Of a stretch of DNA of 37,302 nt, positions 8,977-16,475 are shown one piece after another (position 1 is the stretch's first letter; each line of letters opens with the position of its first letter). Made by a program: the position numbers and the translations under genes. The DNA lies in contig UQAI01000009.1 in assembly GCA_900538885.1 (NCBI GenBank), positions 1-37,302 of the forward strand, given 5' to 3'. The stretch is from an uncultured Mollicutes bacterium (lineage in GTDB: Bacteria; Bacillota_I; Bacilli_A; ML615J-28; CAG-313). The notes under the pieces are model-generated. The model had not been told where the DNA came from. It did no database searches and saw only the letters and a list, made by a program, of their open reading frames with translations.

Positions 8977-10562
8977 GATAATAAATCATCCTCTCTTAAG
9001 GGGTTTGTAGTTTCTTTCGTGATGGCACATTCTGTTGTTAAGAATACTCCCGCAATACTGATTGCGGTTGTGATGGCACATTTTTCCACACTAGTTGGAT
9101 CAATAATACCTGCTTGTTTTAATCTTACAAGTTTATTAGTGCTTGCATCATACCAATAAGTGCTATTAACTTCTCTTACAATTTGGTTGTAGTCACCACC
9201 TGCATTTTCAACAATTTGCATGAATGGACGTTTTAAAACTTCACTTAGCATATCACATATTGTAGCGTAGTTGGGTTCACGTTTAATCTTTTTGATTTTT
9301 TCGCTGATTTCATAAAAGACTTTTCCTCCACCTTCAACAATACCCGAAGACATTGCGGCGAGAGTTGCATTTAAAGCATCTTCAACTCGAAGTTTTAATT
9401 CTTTTAATTCAAGTTCCGTACTAGCTCCAACCTTAATTAGGGCTACACCACCTAAAATTTTAGATAATCTTTCACCTAATTTTTCACGGTCATATTCACT
9501 AGTTGTATGATTCATTTCTTGTCTTATGTTTTCAGCACGGCTTAAAATTTCATCTTTATCACCAGCGCCATCAATGACAATTGTTTGGTCGCGACTAACT
9601 ACAATTTTTACGGCACTACCTAATTTAACGTTTTCATCACTTAAATGCATACCAATACTTGAATCTACATAAGTTGAACCAGTAATAACCGCTAAATCTT
9701 CTAGTAATTTGGCTTTACGTTCACCAAAGCTTGGAGCTTTAGTTACAACAACATTAAAGACGCCTCTTAGTTTATTTACAATTAAAGCACTCAATACTTC
9801 TGGTTCCATATCATCACAAACTATGAATAATGGTTTTCCATCTTTCATGGTTTTTTCTAAGAATGGAAGTAATTCTTGCATATTAATTATTTTTTTATCC
9901 GTAACTAGGACATAAGGATTTTCTAAAATAGCTTGCATTTTATCTTTATTGTTTGCCATATATGGAGATAGATATCCTCTATCATATGAATATCCTTTGA
10001 CAACATCAAGATATGTGTTTAGGCTTTGTGATTCTTCAACCATTACAAGGCCATCTCTACCTACTTCTTCATAGGCACTAGCAATATACTCACCAATTTT
10101 AGTACTACCTGATGAAAGGGAAGCAACTTGCTTTAAGTCTTCACTTGAACTAATCTCTGTACTAACTTCATCAATAGCTTCTAAAATATGACCAAGATAA
10201 TAGTTTAAACCATTACGAAGAGTCACAGGGTTCATTCCCTTATCAAGTAATTTTAAACCTTCCTCTATTAAACCTGAAGCAAGAATTATCGCGGTGGAAG
10301 TACCATCACCAACTTGATCGTTAGTTTTAGTTGCGGCTTCAATTAGGCTTGCGGCACCTAAGTTTTCAAATTTATCTTTTAAAACAATTGATTTAGCAAT
10401 TGTCACTCCATCATTAATGATTAAGGGACTACCGAAATCTTGTTCAATAATAACATTTCTTCCCTTAGGACCAAGTGTTACTTTAACAGCATCACATAAA
10501 GTTTTAATTCCACTTGCCATTAAATTTCTTGCATCTTTACCGAATCTAACAACGTTTGCCAT
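8973..10562 (-). CDS. groL: Chaperonin GroEL, divergent and tail-less
   Basis: The 60-kDa chaperonin subunit that folds proteins in an ATP-driven ring with GroES. It has 529 residues. Nucleotide-pocket motifs are intact: TLGPKGRN near residue 31, NDGVTIAK, VGDGTST (containing the catalytic-site aspartate), RVEDALNAT and EGGG. The apical substrate-binding segment DRGYLSPYM is also present. Differences from typical GroEL are many substitutions and the missing Gly-Gly-Met tail; the protein ends in REDDLLS. GGAGGAG seven bases upstream supports the start. It is one base from groES and overlaps the coiled-coil gene by four bases. Confidence 0.95.
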   Translation of the reverse strand: MANVVRFGKDARNLMASGIKTLCDAVKVTLGPKGRNVIIEQDFGSPLIINDGVTIAKSIVLKDKFENLGAASLIEAATKTNDQVGDGTSTAIILASGLIEEGLKLLDKGMNPVTLRNGLNYYLGHILEAIDEVSTEISSSEDLKQVASLSSGSTKIGEYIASAYEEVGRDGLVMVEESQSLNTYLDVVKGYSYDRGYLSPYMANNKDKMQAILENPYVLVTDKKIINMQELLPFLEKTMKDGKPLFIVCDDMEPEVLSALIVNKLRGVFNVVVTKAPSFGERKAKLLEDLAVITGSTYVDSSIGMHLSDENVKLGSAVKIVVSRDQTIVIDGAGDKDEILSRAENIRQEMNHTTSEYDREKLGERLSKILGGVALIKVGASTELELKELKLRVEDALNATLAAMSSGIVEGGGKVFYEISEKIKKIKREPNYATICDMLSEVLKRPFMQIVENAGGDYNQIVREVNSTYWYDASTNKLVRLKQAGIIDPTSVEKCAITTAISIAGVFLTTECAITKETTNPLREDDLLS

Positions 10563-10563
10563 A

Positions 10564-10809
10564 TTACTCCTCCACTATTCCTAATATATTTTCTTCTTTT
10601 ACAAGATAATAATTTTCATTTTGATACTTTATAAGTTTGGAGGCTGCTTGATTAATTATTACTACATTACCTTCTTTTACTTCCATAACATTTTTACCAA
10701 CACCAACTACTACAAAAAAGTCAGTATCAGTTTGTGGTAAGTAAATTCCTCCTAGAGTTTTTATTTCTTGACTTTTAACTAATACATTTTTATCTAAAGG
10801 TTTAATCAT
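10564..10809 (-). CDS. groS: Co-chaperonin GroES, shortened
   Basis: The lid of the GroEL cavity. It has only 81 residues against the usual 94-97. The start IKPLDKNVLVK and the mobile-loop anchor GGIYLP (family: GGIVLP) are recognisable, as is the end ILGIVEE. The segment between VVVGVGK and VKEGNVVII is very short, so the hairpin that forms the roof of the GroES dome appears to be largely missing. The ribosome binding site GGGAGG lies about ten bases before ATG, under a strong promoter. It is the first gene of an eight-gene unit. Confidence 0.9.
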   Translation of the reverse strand: MIKPLDKNVLVKSQEIKTLGGIYLPQTDTDFFVVVGVGKNVMEVKEGNVVIINQAASKLIKYQNENYYLVKEENILGIVEE

Positions 10810-10837
10810 AATGCAAAATCCTCCCTATTATATATTG

Positions 10838-10866
10838 ATTATAACACAAAGTCCGTTTTATTTCAA
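10838..10866 (-). promoter_or_regulatory. Sigma-A promoter of the groES operon
   Basis: On the minus strand, TTGAAA (10866-10861), a 17-base spacer and a perfect TATAAT (10843-10838). TG one base upstream of the -10 makes it an extended -10. No CIRCE-type inverted repeat (TTAGCACTC-N9-GAGTGCTAA) is present between it and the start, so HrcA control is not visible. Confidence 0.85.
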
Positions 10867-10893
10867 GCAGTAAAATCAAAAAGTTAGAAAAGC

Positions 10894-10931
10894 AAAAAAG
10901 TAAACCTAAATCTTTAATGACTTAAGTCTAC
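10894..10931 (-). terminator. Rho-independent terminator of birA
   Basis: On the minus strand, a 13-base-pair imperfect stem (arm GTAGACTTAAGTC paired to GATTTAGGTTTAC, several G-U pairs) has a six-base loop and is followed by six T's. It separates birA from the groES promoter. Confidence 0.7.
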
Positions 10932-10937
10932 TATTTC

Positions 10938-11684
10938 TTACATTTTTACCCTTACAACTTCACCTGTATAAAGTTTTTTAAGTTCTCCATTATACTTAAT
11001 AATAAGTTCTCCATTATCACTTACATCAATTACTTCTGCCATATATCTTTTATCACGTTCATTAATCTCTACTAGTTTTTGTTTTAAGATCATTTTATCT
11101 TTGTAATAATCCATAAATGGTTTATTTAGATTATCAAAAAATTCATTAATAATTGAGGCAATTATCTCATTTCTTGATACCTTTATTTTTGTGTTATCTT
11201 CAAGTGTAGTTATTTTATCCACTAACTCAATAGGAAATTCTTGTTTATAAACATTGATGCCAATTCCTACTATAAATTTATCGAAATTATTATTTTTGAT
11301 AACTGATTCAACTAAAATACCACATACTTTTTTATTGTTTATATATATATCATTAACCCATTTAATGCCTGGATTTAGCCCCAATAAATGCTCAAAAACT
11401 TTAGATACAACAGTACCAGTAAAGCATGTAAGGAGAGTCGGATCAAGCATTTTTTCATCATATTTTAGAAGGATACTCATATATATTCCCTTTCCCTTAG
11501 ATGACAAAAAATCACGTCCTAATCGTCCTCTTCCATTACTTTGGGTATCAGAAATAACAATTGTTTTATCTTTTTCTAGTTCCTTCGCATATCTATTTGT
11601 TGAATCAATTTCATCAAATACTACAATATCAACATCATATTTACACTTATCTTTAATTATCTTACTGTCTAGTAAATCATTCAT
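10938..11684 (-). CDS. birA: Biotin-protein ligase (BirA, group I without HTH)
   Basis: Activates biotin with ATP and attaches it to the lysine of a biotin carrier domain. It has 248 residues. The biotinyl-AMP loop is GRGRLGR (51-57), the catalytic region is KWVNDIYIN (108-116), and a small C-terminal SH3-like domain is present (ELIIKYNGELKKLYTGEVV). There is no N-terminal winged-helix domain, so it should not act as a repressor of biotin genes. It follows the oxaloacetate decarboxylase operon, whose biotin carrier (12970-13320) is the obvious local substrate. It has its own promoter and terminator. Confidence 0.93.
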   Translation of the reverse strand: MNDLLDSKIIKDKCKYDVDIVVFDEIDSTNRYAKELEKDKTIVISDTQSNGRGRLGRDFLSSKGKGIYMSILLKYDEKMLDPTLLTCFTGTVVSKVFEHLLGLNPGIKWVNDIYINNKKVCGILVESVIKNNNFDKFIVGIGINVYKQEFPIELVDKITTLEDNTKIKVSRNEIIASIINEFFDNLNKPFMDYYKDKMILKQKLVEINERDKRYMAEVIDVSDNGELIIKYNGELKKLYTGEVVRVKM

Positions 11685-11703
11685 TTTATCACATCCTTTT
11701 AAT

Positions 11704-11731
11704 AGTATAACACAACTTTAATTTTTTGCAA
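11704..11731 (-). promoter_or_regulatory. Promoter of birA
   Basis: On the minus strand, TTGCAA (11731-11726), 16 bases, then TATACT (11709-11704) preceded by TGT as an extended -10. The resulting start site leaves a short leader with AAAGGA before the birA ATG. Confidence 0.75.
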
Positions 11732-11758
11732 GCAACTGGTTAGAATAATTTTATAACG

Positions 11759-11790
11759 TAAAAAGAGACTTAGTCTAAAACTAAATCTCT
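11759..11790 (-). terminator. Rho-independent terminator after oadB
   Basis: On the minus strand, an 11-base-pair stem (AGAGATTTAGT with ACTAAGTCTCT, one G-U) and a five-base loop are followed by five T's. It lies 10 bases after the oadB stop and closes the decarboxylase operon. Confidence 0.88.
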
Positions 11791-11799
11791 TCATAAATC

Positions 11800-12963
11800 T
11801 TATCCAAAAATACTTAATAGTAATCCTGCGGCGACAGCACTACCAATAACACCAGCTACGTTTGGTCCCATTGCATGCATTAATAAGTAATTAGATTTAT
11901 CTTCTTCTAATCCAATCTTATGAACTACACGTGCGGCCATTGGAACTGCTGATACACCGGCAGCACCAATCATTGGATTAATCTTACCACCTGATAATTT
12001 GCACATAATTTTACCTACTAAAACACCACCAGCCGTAGCGAAACTAAATGCAATCATACCAAGAATTAAGATCTTTAAGAATTCTAATGCTTCAGTTGGA
12101 CCACTTAATGTTGCGGTAGCACCTACAGCAAGTCCTAAGAAAATAGTAATTGCGTATAATAATGTCTTCGCAGCAGCATCAACTAGATTAGGAACAACAC
12201 CAGATTCTTTAATTAGGTTACCTAACATTAGCATACCAATTAATGATGCACAAGAAGGTATTAATAAAATAACTACGAACATAACAACAATTGGAAAGAT
12301 AATTCTTTCTCTTCTTGATACAACACGTGGTTCTACCATTTTGATTTTTCTTTCTTCTTTAGTTGTTAGAGCCTTAATAATTGGAGGTTGAATTACTGGA
12401 ACTAGAGCCATATATGAGTAGGCAACTACTGCTATAGATGCACAAAGCATTTGTCCGCCTTGAGCTCCTTTCAACAATTTGTTAGAAAGGAAAATGGCAG
12501 TAGGTCCATCAGCACCACCAATAATACCAATTGATGCAGCTTCTAAAGCATTAAAACCAAGAAGTAACGCACCAAAGAAAGTAATAAAAATACCAAGTTG
12601 AGCAGCAGCACCAAGAAGTAAACTACTAGGTCTTGAAATTAGTGGACCAAAGTCTGTTGTTGCACCTATGCCTAAGAAGATAAGTGGAGGAAAGATTTCC
12701 CATTCAACACCTTTATGGAAAGAATACAACAATCCATTTGCTTCACCGTTTGTGCCTTGAGCATAAAGGCCTGGAGCTAAATTTACAAGTAACATACCAA
12801 TACCAATTGGAATTAATAGGTATGGTTCAAAGTCTTTCTTTACAGCGAGAAAGATTAAGACACATGCAACAATAATCATTACAAGTCTTAAAAGTAATGA
12901 TGCAGGATCACCCATAAATCCCATTTGGTCGATAAAATTTTTAATTAAATCGCCAATATTCAT
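11800..12963 (-). CDS. oadB: Sodium-translocating decarboxylase beta subunit (OadB/GcdB type)
   Basis: The membrane subunit that decarboxylates carboxybiotin and uses the free energy to export Na+. It has 387 residues with multiple hydrophobic segments (for example 24-42 and 113-135). The family signature GGADGPTAIF (149-158) contains the aspartate implicated in Na+ and proton binding. The re-entrant motif GIGATTDFGPLISRP (98-112) and the C-terminal GAAGVSAVPMAARV are present. The start ATG follows a GGGTAATG ribosome binding site and lies 6 bases past the biotin carrier gene. It forms a complex with the alpha, gamma and carrier proteins encoded just upstream. Confidence 0.95.
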   Translation of the reverse strand: MNIGDLIKNFIDQMGFMGDPASLLLRLVMIIVACVLIFLAVKKDFEPYLLIPIGIGMLLVNLAPGLYAQGTNGEANGLLYSFHKGVEWEIFPPLIFLGIGATTDFGPLISRPSSLLLGAAAQLGIFITFFGALLLGFNALEAASIGIIGGADGPTAIFLSNKLLKGAQGGQMLCASIAVVAYSYMALVPVIQPPIIKALTTKEERKIKMVEPRVVSRRERIIFPIVVMFVVILLIPSCASLIGMLMLGNLIKESGVVPNLVDAAAKTLLYAITIFLGLAVGATATLSGPTEALEFLKILILGMIAFSFATAGGVLVGKIMCKLSGGKINPMIGAAGVSAVPMAARVVHKIGLEEDKSNYLLMHAMGPNVAGVIGSAVAAGLLLSIFG

Positions 12964-12969
12964 AATACA

Positions 12970-13320
12970 TTACCCGATCTTTGCGATAAGTTGTCCGTTT
13001 TTAACAGCAGTACCTTTTGTAACAGCGATTGATGTAATAACACCATTGCAGTCAGCTACTACTTCGTTTTCTAGTTTCATTGCTTCAAGAATACAAATAA
13101 CATCACCAACTTTTACAGTTTGGCCAACATTTACTCTTACATCTAGAATTGTTCCAGCCATTGGAGCAACAAGATCTTTTCCTGCACCACTTTGAGTAGG
13201 AGCAGCAGCTACTGGTGCTGCAGCAGGTGTAGGTGCTGTAATTTTAGCATCTGATTCTTTTACGCTTTCTAATTCAACTTCATAAACTTTTCCGTTAACT
13301 TTAACTTTATAAACTTTCAT
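12970..13320 (-). CDS. gcdC: Biotin carrier subunit of the decarboxylase (biotinyl/lipoyl attachment protein)
   Basis: A separate 116-residue biotin carrier. The N-terminal module MKVYKVKVNGKVYEVEL is followed by a flexible Ala/Pro-rich linker (about 29-45: APTPAAAPVAAAP). The biotinyl domain carries EAMKLE; K82 should be biotinylated. In enterobacterial oxaloacetate decarboxylase this domain is fused to the alpha subunit; here it is free-standing, as in glutaconyl-CoA and methylmalonyl-CoA decarboxylases. GGAGG lies five bases before ATG. It shuttles CO2 from the carboxyltransferase OadA to OadB and depends on BirA encoded 1.3 kb further on. Confidence 0.93.
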   Translation of the reverse strand: MKVYKVKVNGKVYEVELESVKESDAKITAPTPAAAPVAAAPTQSGAGKDLVAPMAGTILDVRVNVGQTVKVGDVICILEAMKLENEVVADCNGVITSIAVTKGTAVKNGQLIAKIG

Positions 13321-13329
13321 AGTATCCTC

Positions 13330-14061
13330 CTATTTAATTTCCTTTATTGAAATAACTCTAACGTCTTCATGAATTTCATTATGATAATCGATAGTCGCAA
13401 CAAGTGCTGCTGCCATCATATCATCATCAGTAATATCTTCCATTGTAAATGGTTTGGTTGGTTCTAATTGTGGTAGTACTGCGTTTTTAGTTTGTGCTTC
13501 TTGTTTTTTCTTAGGAGCGATAAACTTAAATAATGCTACGATACCACATAATAAAGCAAGCATTAAGAATACGATTGCCATACAAATTAGAACAACTAGG
13601 CCACCTTCACCATAACTAATGTATTTAGCATGAACTATTCCTTCAGCTTGTGCTTGTTCAACTGTTGTAATTCTAGTCATTGAATCATCACTGTTTTCCA
13701 CAAACCAACCAGAAAAATTCGCACCAAGTGAAAGTCCTGTAGGAAGTTTTGGTAATGAATAACTATCACCACTTAACTTTTCATTTTCAGTTACATAAAT
13801 TGCTACAGCCTTATCTTTTAAATCATCTGGAACTTTTGTAACATCAGTATATAAGACTGATTCACCAGGATTTTCTTCATCGAAATATAAGAATCCAACA
13901 AAAGTCTTATCTTTTAACATAACATCTTTTATTATATCAACGATATTATATTCAGAATATTTTTTACCTTCGACATAATTCTTTTTAGAAGTACAACTTG
14001 CACAAGTAAAGACAAGGGCCACTATCGCAATAAGCGAAAATACTTTAACTAATTTTTTCAT
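13330..14061 (-). CDS. OadG-like gamma subunit with lipoprotein-type extracytoplasmic domain
   Basis: A 243-residue protein with a bacterial lipoprotein-like signal (hydrophobic 8-20, cysteines at 20 and 23), an outside domain of about 130 residues, one membrane helix (about 153-181) and a charged cytoplasmic tail. The helix plus tail, with DDDMMAAALVATI and the final DVRVISIKEI, resembles OadG, the small subunit that assembles the decarboxylase. Typical OadG is ~80-120 residues with the N-terminus directly at the helix. The added domain contains FSGWF...VHAKYI, reminiscent of InlB B-type repeats (inference). Its place between oadA and the biotin carrier supports the role. Confidence 0.75.
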   Translation of the reverse strand: MKKLVKVFSLIAIVALVFTCASCTSKKNYVEGKKYSEYNIVDIIKDVMLKDKTFVGFLYFDEENPGESVLYTDVTKVPDDLKDKAVAIYVTENEKLSGDSYSLPKLPTGLSLGANFSGWFVENSDDSMTRITTVEQAQAEGIVHAKYISYGEGGLVVLICMAIVFLMLALLCGIVALFKFIAPKKKQEAQTKNAVLPQLEPTKPFTMEDITDDDMMAAALVATIDYHNEIHEDVRVISIKEIK

Positions 14062-14070
14062 ATTTGTTAC

Positions 14071-15453
14071 CTACCCTATAACTACATTAAATTCTTCTAC
14101 TTCATCGTCTGTTTTTGGAGCATTACGATGTTGTAAGAACTTAACCGCAACATTTTCAAATAACGCACATGTAAGAACATCTTCGTCACATTTAACGATA
14201 TCTGCATATTTCTTTTTCATTTCATCAAATTCAGGTTTAATATCATCAGCAGGTCTATAAGTAATAACCTTTTCGTCACCAATAATCTTTTTTCTTATTT
14301 CTTCATTAATTGGTGCTGGAGCTTTACCATAATGACCACATAGATATTCTTTTACTTCTTTTGGTGACATCTTATAACGTTCACCACTGATTACGTTCAT
14401 AACAGCTTGAGTACCAACCATTTGTGACATTGGTGTTACTAGTGGAGGATAACCTAAATCCTTACGAACTCTTGGTATTTCCTTTAACACTTCATCGTAT
14501 TTATCCATTGCACCTTGAGCATTTAATTGACTCATAAGGTTAGATAGCATACCACCAGGTACTTGATATTTTAAAATTCTTGGATTTACGGTTAAAGCTT
14601 TTGGATTTAATCCACCATTTTTTAAGAATCTATCTTTTGAAACAGTTAACTTTTCAGCTGCTTTATTAAGAGCATCAATGTTTAGGCCTGTATCATATTT
14701 AGTTCCTTGTAAAGCATAAACAAGTGATTCTGTTGATGGTTGGCTAGTACCACCACTTAATGGTGATAATGCAGTGTCAACAATATCAATACCAGCTTCA
14801 ATGGCTTTCATTACTGTCATTTCAGCTACACCACCAGTACAATGTGTATGAAGTTCAAGTGGAATATTAATTTCAGCTTTAATTCTAGAAACTAGTTCAT
14901 AAGCATCTTTTGGTAATAATACTCCCGCCATATCCTTAATACATATTGAATCGGCACCCATTTCTTCTACTTCTTTAGCAAGACTAACATAGTAGTCAAT
15001 TGTATGAACTGGGCTAGTTGTATAAGACAAAGCAATTTGACAATGTCCTTTGTACTTTTTAGTGGCATTTACTGCGCTCTTTAAATTACGTAAATCATTT
15101 AAAGCATCAAAAACACGAATTATATCAATTCCATTTGAAAGTGATTTTTCAACAAACTTTTCAACAAGTTCATCAGAATAATGACGATAACCTAAAATGT
15201 TTTGTCCTCTAAATAACATTTGTAATTTTGTGTTAGGACAAGCCTTACGAATTAAACGTAATCTTTCCCATGGATCTTCGTCTAAAAAACGAATACATGC
15301 ATCAAATACTGCACCGCCCCATACTTCAAGAGCATAATATCCAGCTTTATCTAATTCTTCAGCAACTGGAAGTATGTCTGAAATAGGTAATCTTGTAGCA
15401 AGTAATGATTGATGTCCATCTCTTAATGAAGTATCAACAATTTTAACTCCCAT
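14071..15453 (-). CDS. oadA: Oxaloacetate decarboxylase alpha subunit (carboxyltransferase), without biotin domain
   Basis: Transfers CO2 from oxaloacetate to the biotin of the carrier subunit, giving pyruvate. It is a TIM-barrel of the HMGL/pyruvate carboxylase CT family. The motifs DTSLRDGHQS (7-16), LFRGQN, IKDMAG (lysine near 173) and the metal-binding HTHCTGG (202-208) are intact. A PYC/OAD conserved domain follows, and the protein stops near residue 460 without a biotinyl domain. An upstream ATG overlaps the AAGGATGG ribosome binding site, so the ATG at 15453 is preferred. A 2-oxoacid other than oxaloacetate is possible, but the sequence fits OadA best. It is the first gene of the operon and lies behind a long structured leader. 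Confidence 0.93.
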   Translation of the reverse strand: MGVKIVDTSLRDGHQSLLATRLPISDILPVAEELDKAGYYALEVWGGAVFDACIRFLDEDPWERLRLIRKACPNTKLQMLFRGQNILGYRHYSDELVEKFVEKSLSNGIDIIRVFDALNDLRNLKSAVNATKKYKGHCQIALSYTTSPVHTIDYYVSLAKEVEEMGADSICIKDMAGVLLPKDAYELVSRIKAEINIPLELHTHCTGGVAEMTVMKAIEAGIDIVDTALSPLSGGTSQPSTESLVYALQGTKYDTGLNIDALNKAAEKLTVSKDRFLKNGGLNPKALTVNPRILKYQVPGGMLSNLMSQLNAQGAMDKYDEVLKEIPRVRKDLGYPPLVTPMSQMVGTQAVMNVISGERYKMSPKEVKEYLCGHYGKAPAPINEEIRKKIIGDEKVITYRPADDIKPEFDEMKKKYADIVKCDEDVLTCALFENVAVKFLQHRNAPKTDDEVEEFNVVIG

Positions 15454-15491
15454 TTTTTCTACCATCCTTCTTATAATTGTATTTATCTTTG

Positions 15492-15508
15492 TTTAACAAT
15501 ATGTTAAA
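15492..15508. promoter_or_regulatory. Palindrome TTTAACA-ATA-TGTTAAA in the oadA leader
   Basis: Two perfect 7-base arms around a 3-base centre, just upstream of the oadA ribosome binding site. It could be an operator or a short mRNA hairpin. Confidence 0.5.
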
Positions 15509-15512
15509 TTAA

Positions 15513-15535
15513 ATGATGTAGTTATGCTATATCAT
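15513..15535. promoter_or_regulatory. Stem-loop in the oadA leader
   Basis: The arms atgatgta and tatatcat pair over eight positions (one G-U) around a seven-base loop. It lies between the other two palindromes of the leader. Confidence 0.45.
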
Positions 15536-15546
15536 TAAAAATTTAA

Positions 15547-15572
15547 GTGTTTTTATTGGCCAAAAAAAACAC
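15547..15572. promoter_or_regulatory. 26-base palindrome with TTGGCCAA core upstream of oadA
   Basis: An inverted repeat pairing 12 of 13 positions (gtgttttt..ttggccaa..aaaaacac). On the minus strand it starts about seven bases after the predicted transcription start, a typical position for a repressor operator. No T-tract follows directly, which argues against a simple terminator. Confidence 0.55.
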
Positions 15573-15585
15573 CAAAATTTTTTAT

Positions 15586-15594
15586 ATTATAACA
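15586..15594 (-). promoter_or_regulatory. Probable extended -10 promoter of the oad operon
   Basis: On the minus strand, TGTGTTATAAT gives a perfect TATAAT (15591-15586) with an upstream TGT. No good -35 box is seen (about TGAAAA at the expected distance). The 11-base string is identical to that at the groES promoter. It implies a leader of roughly 110-125 bases before oadA. Confidence 0.6.
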
Positions 15595-15772
15595 CACTTA
15601 CGTTTTTTTTTCATTTTAAACACTTTGATATTTTTTTCCATATTAAAACCTAATACAATTTACTATATAATATACTGAACTATTACTACTAACAACACCC
15701 TATTTGATGTTTTTCTACCAATCACTAGTTAATTGAAACATCATTTAGTTGTAGTTAATTTTTATTATATTT
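15595..15772. other. A+T-rich intergenic DNA between oadA leader and terminator
   Basis: No open frame of note. A weak inverted repeat (tgatgttt near 15703 and aaacatca near 15735, separated by about 25 bases) is visible but has no T-tract. Together with the leader and terminator this makes a gene-free stretch of about 390 bases. Confidence 0.5.
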
Positions 15773-15808
15773 AAAACTCCCTTTAGTTATTAAACCAAAG
15801 AGAGTTTT
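15761..15808 (-). terminator. Strong hairpin terminator after the 188-residue gene
   Basis: The arms at 15773-15788 and 15793-15808 form a 16-base-pair stem (two G-U) with a four-base loop. On the minus strand it is followed by TTTTAAATATAA, so it ends transcription of the accessory genes before the oad promoter. Confidence 0.8.
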
Positions 15809-15847
15809 AATTGTATAAATATTGTTACGTTTTTTAATTTTTCTTAA

Positions 15848-16414
15848 TTATTTTTTTCTTATTTGAATACTTTTAGTCCGAAATTTTTTCATTCCAAGTA
15901 TATCCCAATAACCGTTTTGTTGTACTGTTGTATCATCATCTTTATTAAAAACTAATTCTTCATAACTCACTTCAGGAAACAAATCTTGTGATTCTATAAA
16001 TCTTGATATTTTACCATCAACATACTCTATTCTACCAACAACTATAACTTTATTTTTGTCAGGTGAATATATTGCAATATCAATATGATCATCATAATAG
16101 TAATAAAATAATATATCTATTATAGATCCTTCTGAATATCTTTCCGTCATTATTATACGATTATTATTATCAAAATAATATTTGAAATCTCTCTTTGACT
16201 CATCCTTTATAATTCTACCTTCATAATTACCAATAAGAGGAGTCATTTTATCATCTGGAATAAACATCCCATATAAAGATAACGAAGATTTCTTATCTTT
16301 TGTAAATACTACATTTTTACAGTTCTCAACTATTTCATCATAACTTTCCATACAATTAGCATACTTTTCAGCTAAATCTTTTATTAAAGTAATATTATTT
16401 TGAATGTTTTCCAT
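15848..16414 (-). CDS. Hypothetical protein, possible immunity protein
   Basis: A 188-residue, soluble, acidic and Tyr/Asp/Ile-rich protein with no signal peptide or membrane segment. AGAGG eight bases before ATG supports the start. The middle part (MFIPDDKMTPLIGNYEG to IDIAIYSPDKNKVIVVG) looks like an alternating beta-strand domain. I do not recognise the family. Its position, downstream of a toxin fragment and another unidentified gene and far more A+T-rich than the flanking operons, fits the arrays of immunity genes seen in polymorphic toxin loci. That reading is inference only. Confidence 0.6.
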   Translation of the reverse strand: MENIQNNITLIKDLAEKYANCMESYDEIVENCKNVVFTKDKKSSLSLYGMFIPDDKMTPLIGNYEGRIIKDESKRDFKYYFDNNNRIIMTERYSEGSIIDILFYYYYDDHIDIAIYSPDKNKVIVVGRIEYVDGKISRFIESQDLFPEVSYEELVFNKDDDTTVQQNGYWDILGMKKFRTKSIQIRKK

Positions 16415-16475
16415 TTTATAAACCTCTTCTTTTTAATTCTATTTTAATACTGATTAAAGTTAGATATATTAGTTT

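Noticed and set aside
10810..10937. CIRCE/HrcA operator upstream of groES
   Set aside because: The nine-base arms TTAGCACTC/GAGTGCTAA are absent; the only symmetric feature is the birA terminator.
11254..11721. A 155-codon plus-strand open frame opposite birA
   Set aside because: Its content is the reverse complement of birA with typical shadow composition; birA has all family motifs.
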